Source of the DNA: QHWT01 sp963755695
Lineage (GTDB): Bacteria; Acidobacteriota; Vicinamibacteria; Vicinamibacterales; 2-12-FULL-66-21
Reading direction: 5' to 3'
DNA length: 64,000 nt
Assembly: GCA_963755695.1 (NCBI GenBank)
Contig: CAVWLB010000010.1
Coordinates: forward strand, 558,001 to 622,000
Below the pieces are notes generated by a model that saw only the letters and a list, made by a program, of their open reading frames with translations, made no database searches and was not told the origin of the DNA. This document shows positions 8,021 to 16,801 of the stretch, in pieces. The position numbers and the translations under genes were made by a program. How positions within the stretch are numbered: position 1 is the first letter of the stretch; every line of letters starts with the position of its first letter.

Positions 8021-9940
8021 ATGGTGGAGTCCAACCGATCAATTGTCGTCGGCACCGCGGGCCATATCGATCATGGGAAGAGCACGCTCGTGCGGGCTCT
8101 CACCGGCACCGATCCGGATCGCCTCAAGGAGGAGAAGGCGCGCGGCATCACCATCGATCTTGGTTTCGCGCACGCGCAGATCGGCGATTTCAACGTGGCG
8201 TTTGTCGACGTTCCCGGCCACGAGCGGTTCGTCAAGAACATGCTCGCCGGCGTGGGTGGCATCGATGCGGTCTTACTGGTGATTGCGGCGGACGAATCCG
8301 TGATGCCGCAAACTCGCGAGCACTTTGCGATTTGCCGGCTGCTCCAGATCCCGGCGGGGGTGGTGGCGTTGACCAAGGCCGACCTGGTCGATGCCGACAC
8401 CCTGGCGCTCGCGACCCTCGAGGCACGCGAGCTGGTTGGCGGATCGGCGCTGGCGTCGGCCGAGATCGTTCCTGTTTCGGCGAAGAGTGGTGCAGGACTC
8501 GACCAGCTGCGCGCCGCGTTGCAGCGGATCGCCACCGCGGTGCCGGAGCGGCCCGGTACGGGCATCCCGCGACTTCCGGTCGATCGGGTGTTCACCATGC
8601 GGGGATTCGGCACGGTCGTGACCGGCACACTGACCTCGGGATCGATCCACGCGGACCAGGAGTTGATTGCCCTTCCGGCGGAGCGCCGTGTCAAGGTGCG
8701 TGGCATCCAGGTGCACGGCGCGCAGCAGGCGGCCGCCGCGGCCGGACGCCGTGTTGCCGTGAATGTGGGCGGCGTGGATGTGGCGGATCTCCAGCGCGGC
8801 GATACGCTGACGGTCGACGGCGTGCTCGAAGCCACGCGACGCGTCGACGCGATCGTAGAGCTCCTGTCCGGTGCGCCGCAGCTCAAACACGGCGCGCGGG
8901 TGCGCGTCCATCACGGGACGACCGAGCTGATGGGACGCGTGGCGCTGTCGGCCGGTGTCGACCAGCAGACGGAAGCCCACGTGCTTGCACCGGGCAAGTC
9001 GGCGTTTGCCCGCGTCAGGCTCGAGCGGGCGGCGGTGATGACCCGCGGCGATCGATTCATTCTCCGCGCCTATTCGCCACCCACGACAATTGGCGGCGGA
9101 CGTGTGCTCGATCCCTCGCCGGCGCGAACGCCGATAAGGACGGCAGCAGGCCGGGCAAGGTTCGCGCGCCTGAATGGTTCGATCGCCGATGCGGTGCAAT
9201 CGTTTGTCGACGAGCGTGCGGGCGCGGGATTGTCGCTCGAGGCCATCGGCAGACGGGCCGGGCTGACCCGAGAGCAAGCGGCGCAGATCGCCTTGACGCT
9301 CGTCGCAACTGGCCGTGCCGTGCAGGTCACCTCGTTTCTGTTCAGCCCGCCCCTCGTACGCGCGCTCGAGGAGAAACTACTGGCGAGCGTCGACGAGCAT
9401 CACCGGACGGCGCCGTTGTCGGAGGGTCTGCCCCGCGAGGAAGCGCGAGAGAAAGTGTTCGGACACGCGGCGCCGGCCTTGTTCGAAGAAGTCCTGGCGC
9501 GGCTGGCCGGCGCGGGTAAGCTCGTCGCCAAGGATCGACTGTCGCGGCCCGGGCGGGGACCTTCGCTGTCTGCCGAGGAGCAGCAGGCCGAAGCCGTGCT
9601 CGAGAGTGCCTTCCTGGAAGCCGGCCTGGCGCCGCCCGACGTGGCGTCATTGGCCGCTGCCCGCGGCATCCCGCCGCCGCTTGCCGAGCGTATGTCCCGG
9701 CACCTGCAACGTCGCAAGCGGCTGGTGAAGCTCGAGACAGTGCTGTTTCACGCCGACGCGCTGGCGCAGTTGAAACGGGACGTGCAGGCGGGGAAACACG
9801 GCGGAAACCCCGCGCGTGTCGACGTGGCGGCGTTCAAGGAACGTTATGGAATCTCGCGGAAGTACGCGATTCCGCTGCTGGAATGGCTCGATCGTGAACG
9901 GGTGACCCGGCGTGTGGGCGACACCCGGGTGATTCTGTGA
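8021..9940 (+). CDS. selB: Selenocysteine-specific elongation factor SelB
   Basis: SelB is the GTPase that delivers selenocysteinyl-tRNA to the ribosome at UGA codons with a SECIS hairpin. The 639-residue protein has G1 GHIDHGKST (residues 14-22), the switch segment GITIDLGFAH, G3 DVPGHE (about residue 61 on) and G4 TKAD, then the EF-Tu-like domains 2 and 3 (to about 350), then C-terminal winged-helix repeats (about 390-639) that bind SECIS RNA. These C-terminal domains separate it from EF-Tu. No selA, selC tRNA or selD is visible in the window, so the rest of the pathway must lie elsewhere. The start follows a repeat array. Confidence 0.95.
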   Translation: MVESNRSIVVGTAGHIDHGKSTLVRALTGTDPDRLKEEKARGITIDLGFAHAQIGDFNVAFVDVPGHERFVKNMLAGVGGIDAVLLVIAADESVMPQTREHFAICRLLQIPAGVVALTKADLVDADTLALATLEARELVGGSALASAEIVPVSAKSGAGLDQLRAALQRIATAVPERPGTGIPRLPVDRVFTMRGFGTVVTGTLTSGSIHADQELIALPAERRVKVRGIQVHGAQQAAAAAGRRVAVNVGGVDVADLQRGDTLTVDGVLEATRRVDAIVELLSGAPQLKHGARVRVHHGTTELMGRVALSAGVDQQTEAHVLAPGKSAFARVRLERAAVMTRGDRFILRAYSPPTTIGGGRVLDPSPARTPIRTAAGRARFARLNGSIADAVQSFVDERAGAGLSLEAIGRRAGLTREQAAQIALTLVATGRAVQVTSFLFSPPLVRALEEKLLASVDEHHRTAPLSEGLPREEAREKVFGHAAPALFEEVLARLAGAGKLVAKDRLSRPGRGPSLSAEEQQAEAVLESAFLEAGLAPPDVASLAAARGIPPPLAERMSRHLQRRKRLVKLETVLFHADALAQLKRDVQAGKHGGNPARVDVAAFKERYGISRKYAIPLLEWLDRERVTRRVGDTRVIL

Positions 9941-9947
9941 GCCTTCG

Positions 9948-10106
9948 TCAGCTCTGGTCGTCCTGACCGCTCCGCGTGGCATCCTTGAAGTTGCGGATGC
10001 CCTTGCCGATGCCGCGGCCCAGCTCCGGCAGGCGGTTCGCGCCGAAGATGAGGATGATGATCAAGAGGCAGATGATGAGTTCCGGCAATCCAACTCGGCC
10101 CAGCAT
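9948..10106 (-). CDS. tatA: Twin-arginine translocase subunit TatA/TatE
   Basis: The 52-residue protein has one membrane helix (PELIICLLIIILIFGANRLP) followed by the amphipathic helix and the conserved FG-x-LPELGRGIGKGI region of TatA, which forms the variable pore of the Tat system for folded proteins. I chose the ATG at 10106 because GAGG lies six bases upstream; a longer form from a GTG at 10148 adds 14 unlikely residues. The start codon overlaps the divergent ATG of the VWA gene in the tetranucleotide CATG. It is short for TatA. No tatB or tatC is nearby. Confidence 0.9.
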   Translation of the reverse strand: MLGRVGLPELIICLLIIILIFGANRLPELGRGIGKGIRNFKDATRSGQDDQS

Positions 10107-11028
10107 GGCGATCCTCGCTTGTCGGGAAAGACGTCCTGATTCTATCACCTCTCAGACACGCCGTCTTGGCGCCCTCGCCCTGGCGGTACTCCTCTGGAGC
10201 GTGCCCTGGCTGGCGTCCGTGGGCGCCCGCTCCGGCCAGTTCTCGTCCGGCGTGAACCTTGTCGAGGTTTATGCGGCGGTGGTGGACCACGACGGCAAGC
10301 CGGTGATTGGCCTCAATCGCGAGGACTTCACCGTTCTCGAAGACGGTCGACCCCAGAGCCTGAACGCCTTCGCGGAAGGGGATTTCCCGCTGTCGGTTGC
10401 CATTGCTGTCGATCGCAGTTTCAGCATGGCCGGCCGCCAACTGGCGAGCGCGAGCGAGGCGGCACGAACGTTCCTGTCAGCGCTCCGCCCTGACGATCAG
10501 GCGATGATCGTCGCGGTGGGATCGGAAATCGAAACCGTCGCCCCATTGTCGGCTGATCGACAGGAGCAACAGCGCGCGATCGCCAGCCTGCAACCGTGGG
10601 GGACGACGGGGCTGCACGACGCGATCATTGCTTCGATCGACGCGATTCAATCCGCAAAGGGACGCCGCGCGCTCGTGTTGCTCTCGGATGGTACCGACCG
10701 ATACAGCACCGCGTCGGCATCCGACGCGCTCGCGCGTGCGCGGCGCGCGGACGTGATGATTTATCCCATCGCGCTCGGACGGACGCGCCCGCCGCTCTTT
10801 GCGGAGCTCGCCACCCTGACCGGTGGACGCTCCTTCCAGCCGCGCGATCCCAAACAGATCACCGAGTCGATGCAAACGATCGCGAACGAGCTGCGGCATC
10901 AGTACCTGCTCGGCTACACGCCGTCGCAGCCGATCGTCTCTGGTGAAGAGCAGTGGCGTAGCATCACCGTGCGCGTCCGACGACCTGACGCGACCGTTCG
11001 GGCGCGGGATGGCTATCTCGCAAAATAG
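10105..11028 (+). CDS. Exported VWA-domain protein, acidobacterial type
   Basis: The product (about 307 residues) starts with an Arg-rich N-region and a hydrophobic signal sequence (LGALALAVLLWSVPWLASVGA). The segment VEVYAAVVDHDGKPVIGL and the next DFTVLEDGRPQ are typical of the VWFA-related family common in Acidobacteria. The VWA domain has an intact MIDAS motif DRSFS and the later LLSDGTD. The role is unknown; such proteins are secreted and probably bind partners through a metal ion. The ATG at 10105 gives divergent, overlapping start codons with tatA. A longer frame exists upstream but runs antisense to tatA and is not credible. Confidence 0.85.
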   Translation: MAILACRERRPDSITSQTRRLGALALAVLLWSVPWLASVGARSGQFSSGVNLVEVYAAVVDHDGKPVIGLNREDFTVLEDGRPQSLNAFAEGDFPLSVAIAVDRSFSMAGRQLASASEAARTFLSALRPDDQAMIVAVGSEIETVAPLSADRQEQQRAIASLQPWGTTGLHDAIIASIDAIQSAKGRRALVLLSDGTDRYSTASASDALARARRADVMIYPIALGRTRPPLFAELATLTGGRSFQPRDPKQITESMQTIANELRHQYLLGYTPSQPIVSGEEQWRSITVRVRRPDATVRARDGYLAK

Positions 11029-11029
11029 C

Positions 11030-11110
11030 GGGTCAGTTTGCGGTTGGCGGTTCGGAGTGCGCGGTGAGCGGTCCGCCAACCGGCTACTGCCTACTGCCTA
11101 CTGCTGACGC
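11030..11110. repeat. Short self-complementary repeat between convergent genes
   Basis: Words such as GCGGTTGGCGGTTCGG and GCGGTGAGCGGT are followed by complementary CCGCCAACCG and by ACTGCCTACTGCCTACTGC. The stretch separates the VWA gene from the end of the flavoprotein gene and forms part of the latter's C-terminal tail. It may act as a hairpin terminator for both; there is no U tract. Confidence 0.6.
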
Positions 11111-12309
11111 TCCGGCCGCCCGACTGCCAACCGCCACCCGCCGACGGTGCGTCCGTTTCGAGCCCACCAGTTTCATCATCAGCCCGAATTCGAGCGTACC
11201 GAGGAGCCGTCGTTTGAGGCTCGCGTAATCCTGCCGACCGGCAATCAAATCAATCATCACCGCACGGATCGCCGCGCTGTGATTCAGGGCTTCGATCAGC
11301 AGCCGCGTGAACCGGGGACGGAAGAACGACGCCTTCAACGCCGCGGCGCGCCGGAGCTCCGAATGGATTTCGTCGCGAATCGACGTCTGGTAGGCGCGCC
11401 CCGGTTCGTGTGTCCCGAGGGCAGCGGCGGCCAGTTGGCCCGAGCGCATAGCGAAGAAGATGCCTTCGCGCGTGATCGGGTCGACCAGGCCGGCGGCGTC
11501 TCCCAGCAGCATCCAGTTTGGGCCCGAGGGGCGTTCGCGTTCGAGATCGCGCGGCGACAACGACGGGATGGGCCACGCGTAGCGTCGGCGAGGCCGGCCG
11601 GCCGCCGGGGCATACGAGGTCAGCCAGCGATCGGTGACCTCGTGGAGAAGGGCAGTCGACGTTTCAGTGGCCTGCGCGCATGTGCCTACAGCCAGATGAT
11701 CGGGGCGGGGAAAGCACCAGAGGTACCTGGCGGATCGTCGACGAACCGGACGACCAGTTCGCTGCTGGCGACGCCGTCGACGAACGATCCCGCGGCAATC
11801 GACAATTGATGCCGGTCGAACGGGCGGAACACGTGTTTGCGGACGATGCCGGATGGGCCGTCAGCTCCAAGCAGCCATCGCGCCTTCACCGGACCGCTCG
11901 GACACCCGACGATCCAGCATCCGTCCGATCGATCAATCGCTCGAGCGCGCATCGCGATGTGATCGGCGCCGGCGGTGACGGCTTGAGCGAGTAGGGCGGC
12001 GTCGAAGACCGCTCGCGGAAAGACCGTGAGCGCATCGTCCGAGGCAATCGTCACCTGCGCCCGAGTGCCATCAGCCTCGAAGATCGCCGCGCTGATGGCG
12101 CAGCCCTCCGACAGGGCGTCGTCTTCCGGGAGTTTCATCGCGCGCGCGGTGACGCCGCCGCCGCAACTCTTTTCCCGCGGATGACTCCCGTCGACGATTG
12201 CAACGCGCGCACCCGATCGGGCCAGGTCTCTCGCTGCGATTGCTCCGGCAGGCCCCGCACCAATCACCGCGACGTCGTAGGTACACACAGCGTTAGAATG
12301 GTTGAGCAT
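11084..12309 (-). CDS. FAD-dependent oxidoreductase, geranylgeranyl reductase family (one frameshift)
   Basis: The N-terminal half carries the Rossmann FAD motif (DVAVIGAGPAGAIAARDLAR) and a CGGG segment. The C-terminal half carries LLGDAAGLVDPITREGI, the second FAD-contact motif of the family. The halves lie in different frames. Past 11725 a continuous frame reading YLWCFPRPDHLAVGTCAQAT joins them, so one missing base near 11725 explains the break. Enzymes of this family reduce isoprenoid double bonds or act on other lipophilic substrates; the substrate here is unknown. The start at 12309 (MLNHSN) is preferred over 12339. The last residues are encoded by a repeat. Confidence 0.8.
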
Positions 12310-12358
12310 CTGACAATCCAACATTGAAGCATTACGCATTCAGCATCGACAACGCCAG

Positions 12359-12862
12359 ATGAATCATCCGCTCGTTCTTGCCCTGTTCGATCGCCCGACG
12401 GCCATGACCCAAGCCGCGCGTGCGCTGCACGCCGAAGGCGTGGGCCGCGATCAGATCTCTGTGATCGCTCGCAACCACGATGAGGAAGGCGCCCTGGCCG
12501 AGCAGCTGGGCGCCACGCCTGGCGCTGAAGTGGAAGAGTCGCGTCCTGCGGCAGTGGTTGGCGAATTGAGCGGACTCGTCCTTGCGGCGATTGCATTCGT
12601 GTTGCCCGGCGTCGGACCGATCGTGGCGGCCGGCCCGCTCTCGGCAGGTCTTGGTGAAGCCGCAGGCCATGCGGCCGGCGGCATTGCGTCCGCGCTTTCC
12701 GACGCGGGCGTCGATCCGGAAAGAGCGCGTTCGCTCGAATCTGAAGTGGAGCGAGGCGCGATCCTGCTCGGCGTTCACGTGCACGGTGACCCGGAGCGGG
12801 TTCGCGCAACGCTCGCGTCTTCCGGTGCGCGCGACGTGCAGGTCGTCTCCTGGCGCGAGTGA
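12359..12862 (+). CDS. General-stress-type protein with YflT-like N-terminus
   Basis: The 167-residue protein opens with LALFDRPTAMTQAARALHAE, matching the fold of YflT/GSP17M general stress proteins, in which a small alpha/beta domain precedes a Gly/Ala-rich hydrophobic segment (about residues 72-105, here GLVLAAIAFVLPGVGPIVAA). A C-terminal part (ILLGVHVHGDPERVRATLAS) again looks like an alpha/beta strand-helix unit. It is followed after three bases by a second, related gene. Function is not established for the family beyond stress induction. Confidence 0.65.
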   Translation: MNHPLVLALFDRPTAMTQAARALHAEGVGRDQISVIARNHDEEGALAEQLGATPGAEVEESRPAAVVGELSGLVLAAIAFVLPGVGPIVAAGPLSAGLGEAAGHAAGGIASALSDAGVDPERARSLESEVERGAILLGVHVHGDPERVRATLASSGARDVQVVSWRE

Positions 12863-12865
12863 TCG

Positions 12866-13315
12866 ATGCGCGCGCGGTGTTTCACCGTCGGCGTCTTTCA
12901 GGATGTGCCGTGGGCCGATCGCGGTCTCGAGGCGCTCGCCAGACACGGTTTTGCTGCGGAATCACTCACGGTGCTCGCGAAGGATGCAGCGGACGTGCGG
13001 CTGCTGATCAACAGGCACCTGCGTGGCGATCCCGAATTGCTGGCGATTGAAGGGCTTGGCTCGGTCGCAGTGCGTGGCCCGCTGATCGAAACCCTGCAGG
13101 GAAGCGACGGGTACCTGGTGGCGCGCGGGCTGGCAAGAAGCATCGGTCGCGCCGGATTTCAGAAGCACGATGGGCAGATCTTCGAACGATTGACGGCACG
13201 AGGTGGCGTGCTGGTGGCGATTCACACCGAGCCGCGGGCCGCCGACGCGCTGGCGACGCTTCATGCCTATGGCGGCGGAAATGCCGCGATTGGGGCATGG
13301 ACGGGGCGTTTGTGA
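12866..13315 (+). CDS. Small protein related to the upstream stress-type protein
   Basis: The 149-residue product starts FTVGVFQDVPWADRGLEALA, a strand-helix unit resembling the N-terminus of the preceding gene product, and ends GGVLVAIHTEPRAADALATL, a second unit of the same type. There is no membrane segment apart from weak hydrophobic stretches. Spacing of three bases and a shared pattern suggest translational coupling and a common ancestor with 12359-12862. I know no specific function. Confidence 0.6.
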   Translation: MRARCFTVGVFQDVPWADRGLEALARHGFAAESLTVLAKDAADVRLLINRHLRGDPELLAIEGLGSVAVRGPLIETLQGSDGYLVARGLARSIGRAGFQKHDGQIFERLTARGGVLVAIHTEPRAADALATLHAYGGGNAAIGAWTGRL

Positions 13316-13362
13316 CGGGTGCAGCTAAATACTGACACCACGCGTCCTAATAGGGGGACGTT

Positions 13363-14334
13363 GTGGGCTGGCCGATCGGGCCCCTCATCCTCGGACCCCT
13401 AGCACCGTTATTGCAGTTCTGGATCGGGTCTGTGAGAATAGCAATAGTCGGCATGCCCGAAGGCAACTACGAGGGCGCCAGCCCAAACGCTCACTTACTC
13501 ATAGGCGAGATGCCTGCGCCGGCTCAGCTCAAGAGCCAGTGGCGGGTGCTTACCGGTGGGTCAACCCTGCCGCTGGTCGTGCTCGCGATCTGCGTTTACA
13601 TCGCGTTGCGCGTGCCGGTTGTGAAGCAGGCCGTCAACCAGCAGCTCATCGACAATTTCAATATCACCTGGCTCCAGTCCCCCGGACCGGGCGGCGGTGG
13701 CGGCGGCGGTGGCAACAAGATGCCGGAGCCGTCACGGAAGGCGGAGTTACCAGGAAAGGAAAAGCAGACGATTCCGGTAACCAAGCCGCCCGAAGTCAAG
13801 CCGCTCGAGAAACCGAAGGACATGCCTCCGCCGCCGGTCCCCGCACCGACGATTCCGGCGGAGACCGTCACCGCGGGCGTCCAGAGCCTCCCGGGCGTCA
13901 TCGCGACGATGCCCTCCTCCGACACGCCGTCGCTCGGCAACGGCTCCGGCACCGGTGCAGGCGGAGGGCGCGGCAACGGCATTGGCACCGGAGAGGGCTC
14001 CGGGTTGGGCGCCGGGTACGGCGGCGGCGTTGGCGGCGGTGAATATCACCCTGGCAATGGCGTGACGACGCCGGAGTTGCTCCGCGAGGTGAAGCCGAAT
14101 TACACCGGCGATGCGATGCGCGCGAAGCTGCAGGGTGTCGTCGAAATGGAAGCGGTGGTCATGCCGGACGGCTCCGTCGGCCGGGTGAAGATCACGCGTT
14201 CGCTGGATCGTGCGTTTGGTCTCGACGAAGAAGCCATCAAGGCGGTCAAGCAGTGGCGATTCCGCCCCGGCATGCTCAAAGGTCAGCCGGTGGCCGTCAT
14301 CGTCAACGTCGAACTGACGTTTACGTTGCGCTGA
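13363..14334 (+). CDS. TonB-family energy transducer
   Basis: The C-terminal 80 residues form a TonB-type domain (PNYTGDAMRAKLQGVVEMEA, then AIKAVKQWRFRPGMLKGQPV). Before it come one membrane segment (STLPLVVLAICVYIALRVPV), a poly-Gly run, a Pro/Lys-rich periplasm-spanning linker and a second very Gly-rich stretch (about residues 190-230). TonB proteins carry proton-motive energy from ExbBD to outer-membrane receptors. The GTG at 13363 has a G-rich stretch five bases upstream, but the ATG at 13453 (MPEGNYEG) removes 30 atypical residues and may be the true start. No exbB or exbD is adjacent. Confidence 0.8.
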   Translation: MGWPIGPLILGPLAPLLQFWIGSVRIAIVGMPEGNYEGASPNAHLLIGEMPAPAQLKSQWRVLTGGSTLPLVVLAICVYIALRVPVVKQAVNQQLIDNFNITWLQSPGPGGGGGGGGNKMPEPSRKAELPGKEKQTIPVTKPPEVKPLEKPKDMPPPPVPAPTIPAETVTAGVQSLPGVIATMPSSDTPSLGNGSGTGAGGGRGNGIGTGEGSGLGAGYGGGVGGGEYHPGNGVTTPELLREVKPNYTGDAMRAKLQGVVEMEAVVMPDGSVGRVKITRSLDRAFGLDEEAIKAVKQWRFRPGMLKGQPVAVIVNVELTFTLR

Positions 14335-14339
14335 AAATG

Positions 14340-14475
14340 GCTTAGGACTGACGCCTCAGGGCTCGAGGCTTTCAAGATCAACCGCCGGCGGGACATCCCG
14401 CCGGCTTTTTCATTTGTACTCTGAACGGTATACACATGAGTCCTGAGGCGTGAGCCTTTGAGCCGTGAGCCTTGG
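14340..14475. repeat. Repeat arms flanking a terminator, CTCAGGACT/GAGCC family
   Basis: The spacer holds ACGCCTCAGGGCTC before the terminator and GAGTCCTGAGGCGTGAGCC with further GAGCC words after it, so the arms are mutually complementary. The same words recur at 27737-27806 and 40957-41052. Confidence 0.65.
14384..14410 (+). terminator. Rho-independent terminator after the TonB-type gene
   Basis: GCCGGCGGG at 14384-14392 pairs with CCCGCCGGC at 14397-14405 around the loop ACAT, followed at once by five T. This is a textbook intrinsic terminator. Confidence 0.9.
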
Positions 14476-14534
14476 GCACGCGAGCTCCGAAGCTATAACA
14501 TCCGCGTGAACGCCTCATAGTCGAGACATAAGCG

Positions 14535-15149
14535 ATGGCGGTTGACGGACTGTGGACGGGGGTCGACAAGCTCCCGCGGTGCGCATGGTGCCGGGGCGCG
14601 GACGAGTACGTGGCGTATCACGACGGCGAATGGGGGTTTCCGGTCCACGACGATCGGCGGCTCTTCGAGAAGATCTCGCTGGAGGGATTTCAGGCCGGCC
14701 TGAGCTGGCTGACGATTCTACGCAAGCGTGAAAACTTCCGCCGCGCGTTCTCCGATTTCGATATCCCGGCTGTCGCCCGGTTCACGACCCGCGACGTCGC
14801 CCGTCTGCTGAACGATCCTGGCATCGTCCGGCACCGCGGCAAGATCGAAAGCACAATCAACAACGCGAGACGCTGCAGCGATCTCGTCGACGAGTTCGGC
14901 TCGCTGGCGGATTACATATGGCGCTTCGAGCCGGCGTCCCGAACGCGGCCGAAGAAGGTGACGTGGGAGACGTTGAAAGAGATGGTCACGACTCCCGAGT
15001 CGCGCGGCCTCTCCAAAGATCTGCGCACCCGCGGATGGACCTTTGTCGGGCCTACCACGATGTATGCGTTCATGCAGGCGATGGGCCTGGTGAACGACCA
15101 CGTGCACGGCTGCGCGATCCGCAAGCGCGCCGAAGCTGCCAGGCGTTGA
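14535..15149 (+). CDS. tag: DNA-3-methyladenine glycosylase I
   Basis: Tag removes 3-methyladenine from alkylated DNA in base excision repair. The 204-residue protein keeps the zinc-snap residues Cys16 and His29 near the N-terminus and the HxxxC pair (His189, Cys193) at the C-terminus. It also has the conserved YHDGEWG (residues 28-34) and the active-site Glu50 in LEGFQAGLSW. Length is normal. It stands alone with the previous gene closed by a strong terminator. A GC hairpin (GCCCCG/CGGGGC, 15154-15168) follows the stop but has no T tract. Confidence 0.95.
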   Translation: MAVDGLWTGVDKLPRCAWCRGADEYVAYHDGEWGFPVHDDRRLFEKISLEGFQAGLSWLTILRKRENFRRAFSDFDIPAVARFTTRDVARLLNDPGIVRHRGKIESTINNARRCSDLVDEFGSLADYIWRFEPASRTRPKKVTWETLKEMVTTPESRGLSKDLRTRGWTFVGPTTMYAFMQAMGLVNDHVHGCAIRKRAEAARR

Positions 15150-15219
15150 GCCGGCCCCGAGCCGGGGCTCGGTCCGTGCTACGATTCGCGGCTGACTCTC
15201 AGCGCGATCAGGAGCAAGC

Positions 15220-15681
15220 GTGACCGCCAGTACGGAAATCCTCATTGGCAACCCCGAGGCTCAGCAGGTCCTGATCCGTCCCCTCTTTCGAAGCCAGCCC
15301 GATCTCTTCGACTTCAAGGACGGCAACTGGATCGACTGCGAGCTCCAGGTGGCGGCAGGCGGTTTCCGCGGCAGCCTCCGCGCCGATCTGCGATCGGAAG
15401 AATTTCAGAGCTTCCTGGAGGAAATGGAGGCGCTGAAGCGGGCCGTCGAGGGTACCGCGACGTTGTCGACGTTGGACGGACAAATCGCGCTGACGCTCAC
15501 CGCCGACGGGGTGGGACCGGTTCGTGTCACCGGGGAAGCCATCGACGCCAAGGAAGACGGCAATCGACTGCAGTTCTCGTTCGAGATCGACCAGACAGAG
15601 GTGCCCGCGATCTGCCAATCGCTGAGCAATCTGGTGGCCGCCTTCCCCGTCATGGGCGTGCCGGATGCTGAACAAGCCTGA
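15220..15681 (+). CDS. WapI-type immunity-like protein
   Basis: The 153-residue protein resembles the WapI-type family: FDFKDGNWIDCELQVAAGGF near the N-terminus and GSLRADLRSEEFQSFLEEME after it. The start is a GTG at 15220 with GGAG six bases before it. WapI proteins protect against WapA-type contact toxins in some bacteria, but the family is widespread as lone genes. No toxin gene, Rhs repeat or secretion gene is near, so a role in immunity is unproven here. There is no signal peptide, so it is probably cytoplasmic. Confidence 0.6.
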   Translation: MTASTEILIGNPEAQQVLIRPLFRSQPDLFDFKDGNWIDCELQVAAGGFRGSLRADLRSEEFQSFLEEMEALKRAVEGTATLSTLDGQIALTLTADGVGPVRVTGEAIDAKEDGNRLQFSFEIDQTEVPAICQSLSNLVAAFPVMGVPDAEQA

Positions 15682-15756
15682 ACGACGCCCCACACGCCGC
15701 GGTCTTCACCGCGAATCGGTCTCGGCGATGCGAGCAGCGCGCACCTCGCATTTCGA

Positions 15757-16383
15757 ATGATCTCGGGACGGGAAGGACTCGAACGGCTGCGCGATGGGAA
15801 CCGGCGCTTCATCTCCGGCATCCGCCGAAGCGGTCTGCTCACCAGCGCGATGCGGCGCCTGGAACTCGCGTCGGGGCAGCAACCGTTTGCGATCGTGCTC
15901 GGGTGTTCCGATTCACGAGTTCCTGCGGAGATTGTCTTCGACCAGGGTCTCGGCGACCTCTTCGTCATCCGCGTCGCTGGAAACATCGTCGCACCTTCCC
16001 AGGTGGGTAGTGTCGAGTTCGCCGCGGCACGATACGGCACGCCGCTGGTGGTGGTGTTGGGACACTCCGAGTGCGGGGCGATACTCGCGACTCTCGAAGA
16101 GCTCCAGCAGCCGACCAGTCAGTCGCGAAATCTGCGATCGATCGTCGATCGCATTCGGCCTTCGGTGGAGGCGTTGCTCGCCACCGAACTGCGCCACGAT
16201 CAGACGGCGCTGGTGCGCCAGGCGGTTCGGGCCAACATTCGCGCGTCGACGAACCAGCTCCGGCACGGATCGGCGGTCCTCGAACAGCTGATCGAGCGAG
16301 ACGGACTGCTCGTCGTGGGTGCGGAATATTTCCTCGAGACAGGCGTCGTGGATTTCTTCGATAATCCCGCGGGAGGCGATTGA
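15757..16383 (+). CDS. Beta-class carbonic anhydrase
   Basis: It catalyses the interconversion of CO2 and bicarbonate. The zinc ligands Cys50, His103 and Cys106 and the catalytic Asp52 and Arg54 are present in GCSDSR and GHSECGAI. The 208-residue length and the segment DLFVIRVAGN fit the family. It is cytoplasmic, with no signal peptide. It is followed 18 bases later by a DoxX-like membrane protein, so the two may be cotranscribed. Confidence 0.93.
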   Translation: MISGREGLERLRDGNRRFISGIRRSGLLTSAMRRLELASGQQPFAIVLGCSDSRVPAEIVFDQGLGDLFVIRVAGNIVAPSQVGSVEFAAARYGTPLVVVLGHSECGAILATLEELQQPTSQSRNLRSIVDRIRPSVEALLATELRHDQTALVRQAVRANIRASTNQLRHGSAVLEQLIERDGLLVVGAEYFLETGVVDFFDNPAGGD

Positions 16384-16401
16384 GCCGCTGAGGAAGTCAC
16401 G

Positions 16402-16755
16402 ATGCGTCCTGTCTACCTGGTGATCACCTGTGCGGTGGCTCTGAGCGCGGCTTTTTCCGCAGTCGGAAAGATCCGTCACGACCCGCGCGTGGTCGCGATC
16501 ATCCGCGACCGTGTCGGCGTGCCGCTCGAGTATTTCCCGATGCTCGCCGCGTGCGAGCTCGCCGGGGCGGTGGGTCTGCTGGCGGGAATCTGGATTCCAG
16601 CATTGGGCGTCGCGGCGGCGATCGGATTGGTGGTGTATTTCGTCGGCGCGATTGCATCCCATCTGCGGGTTGGCGACAGCGCCGGTCTTGGACCGGCGGC
16701 GTTCATGCTGTTCATTTCAGTCGCGGCCCTCGTCCTCCGAATCCGGACCATGTAG
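16402..16755 (+). CDS. DoxX-like small membrane protein
   Basis: The 117-residue product has four hydrophobic segments (about residues 4-20, 47-63, 66-88 and 98-114) in a DoxX-type arrangement, with FPMLAACELAGAVGLLAGIW as the best match to the family. The biochemical role of such proteins is poorly defined. It lies between the carbonic anhydrase and another small membrane protein, all on the plus strand with short gaps. Confidence 0.75.
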   Translation: MRPVYLVITCAVALSAAFSAVGKIRHDPRVVAIIRDRVGVPLEYFPMLAACELAGAVGLLAGIWIPALGVAAAIGLVVYFVGAIASHLRVGDSAGLGPAAFMLFISVAALVLRIRTM

Positions 16756-16801
16756 AGGGCGCTCGCCGGATTCGTCACCACCGCCATCAGGAGGTCGAGT
16801 C

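Noticed and set aside
9976..10104. Upstream extension of the VWA protein
   Set aside because: It is fully antisense to tatA and has no signal-like or conserved sequence.
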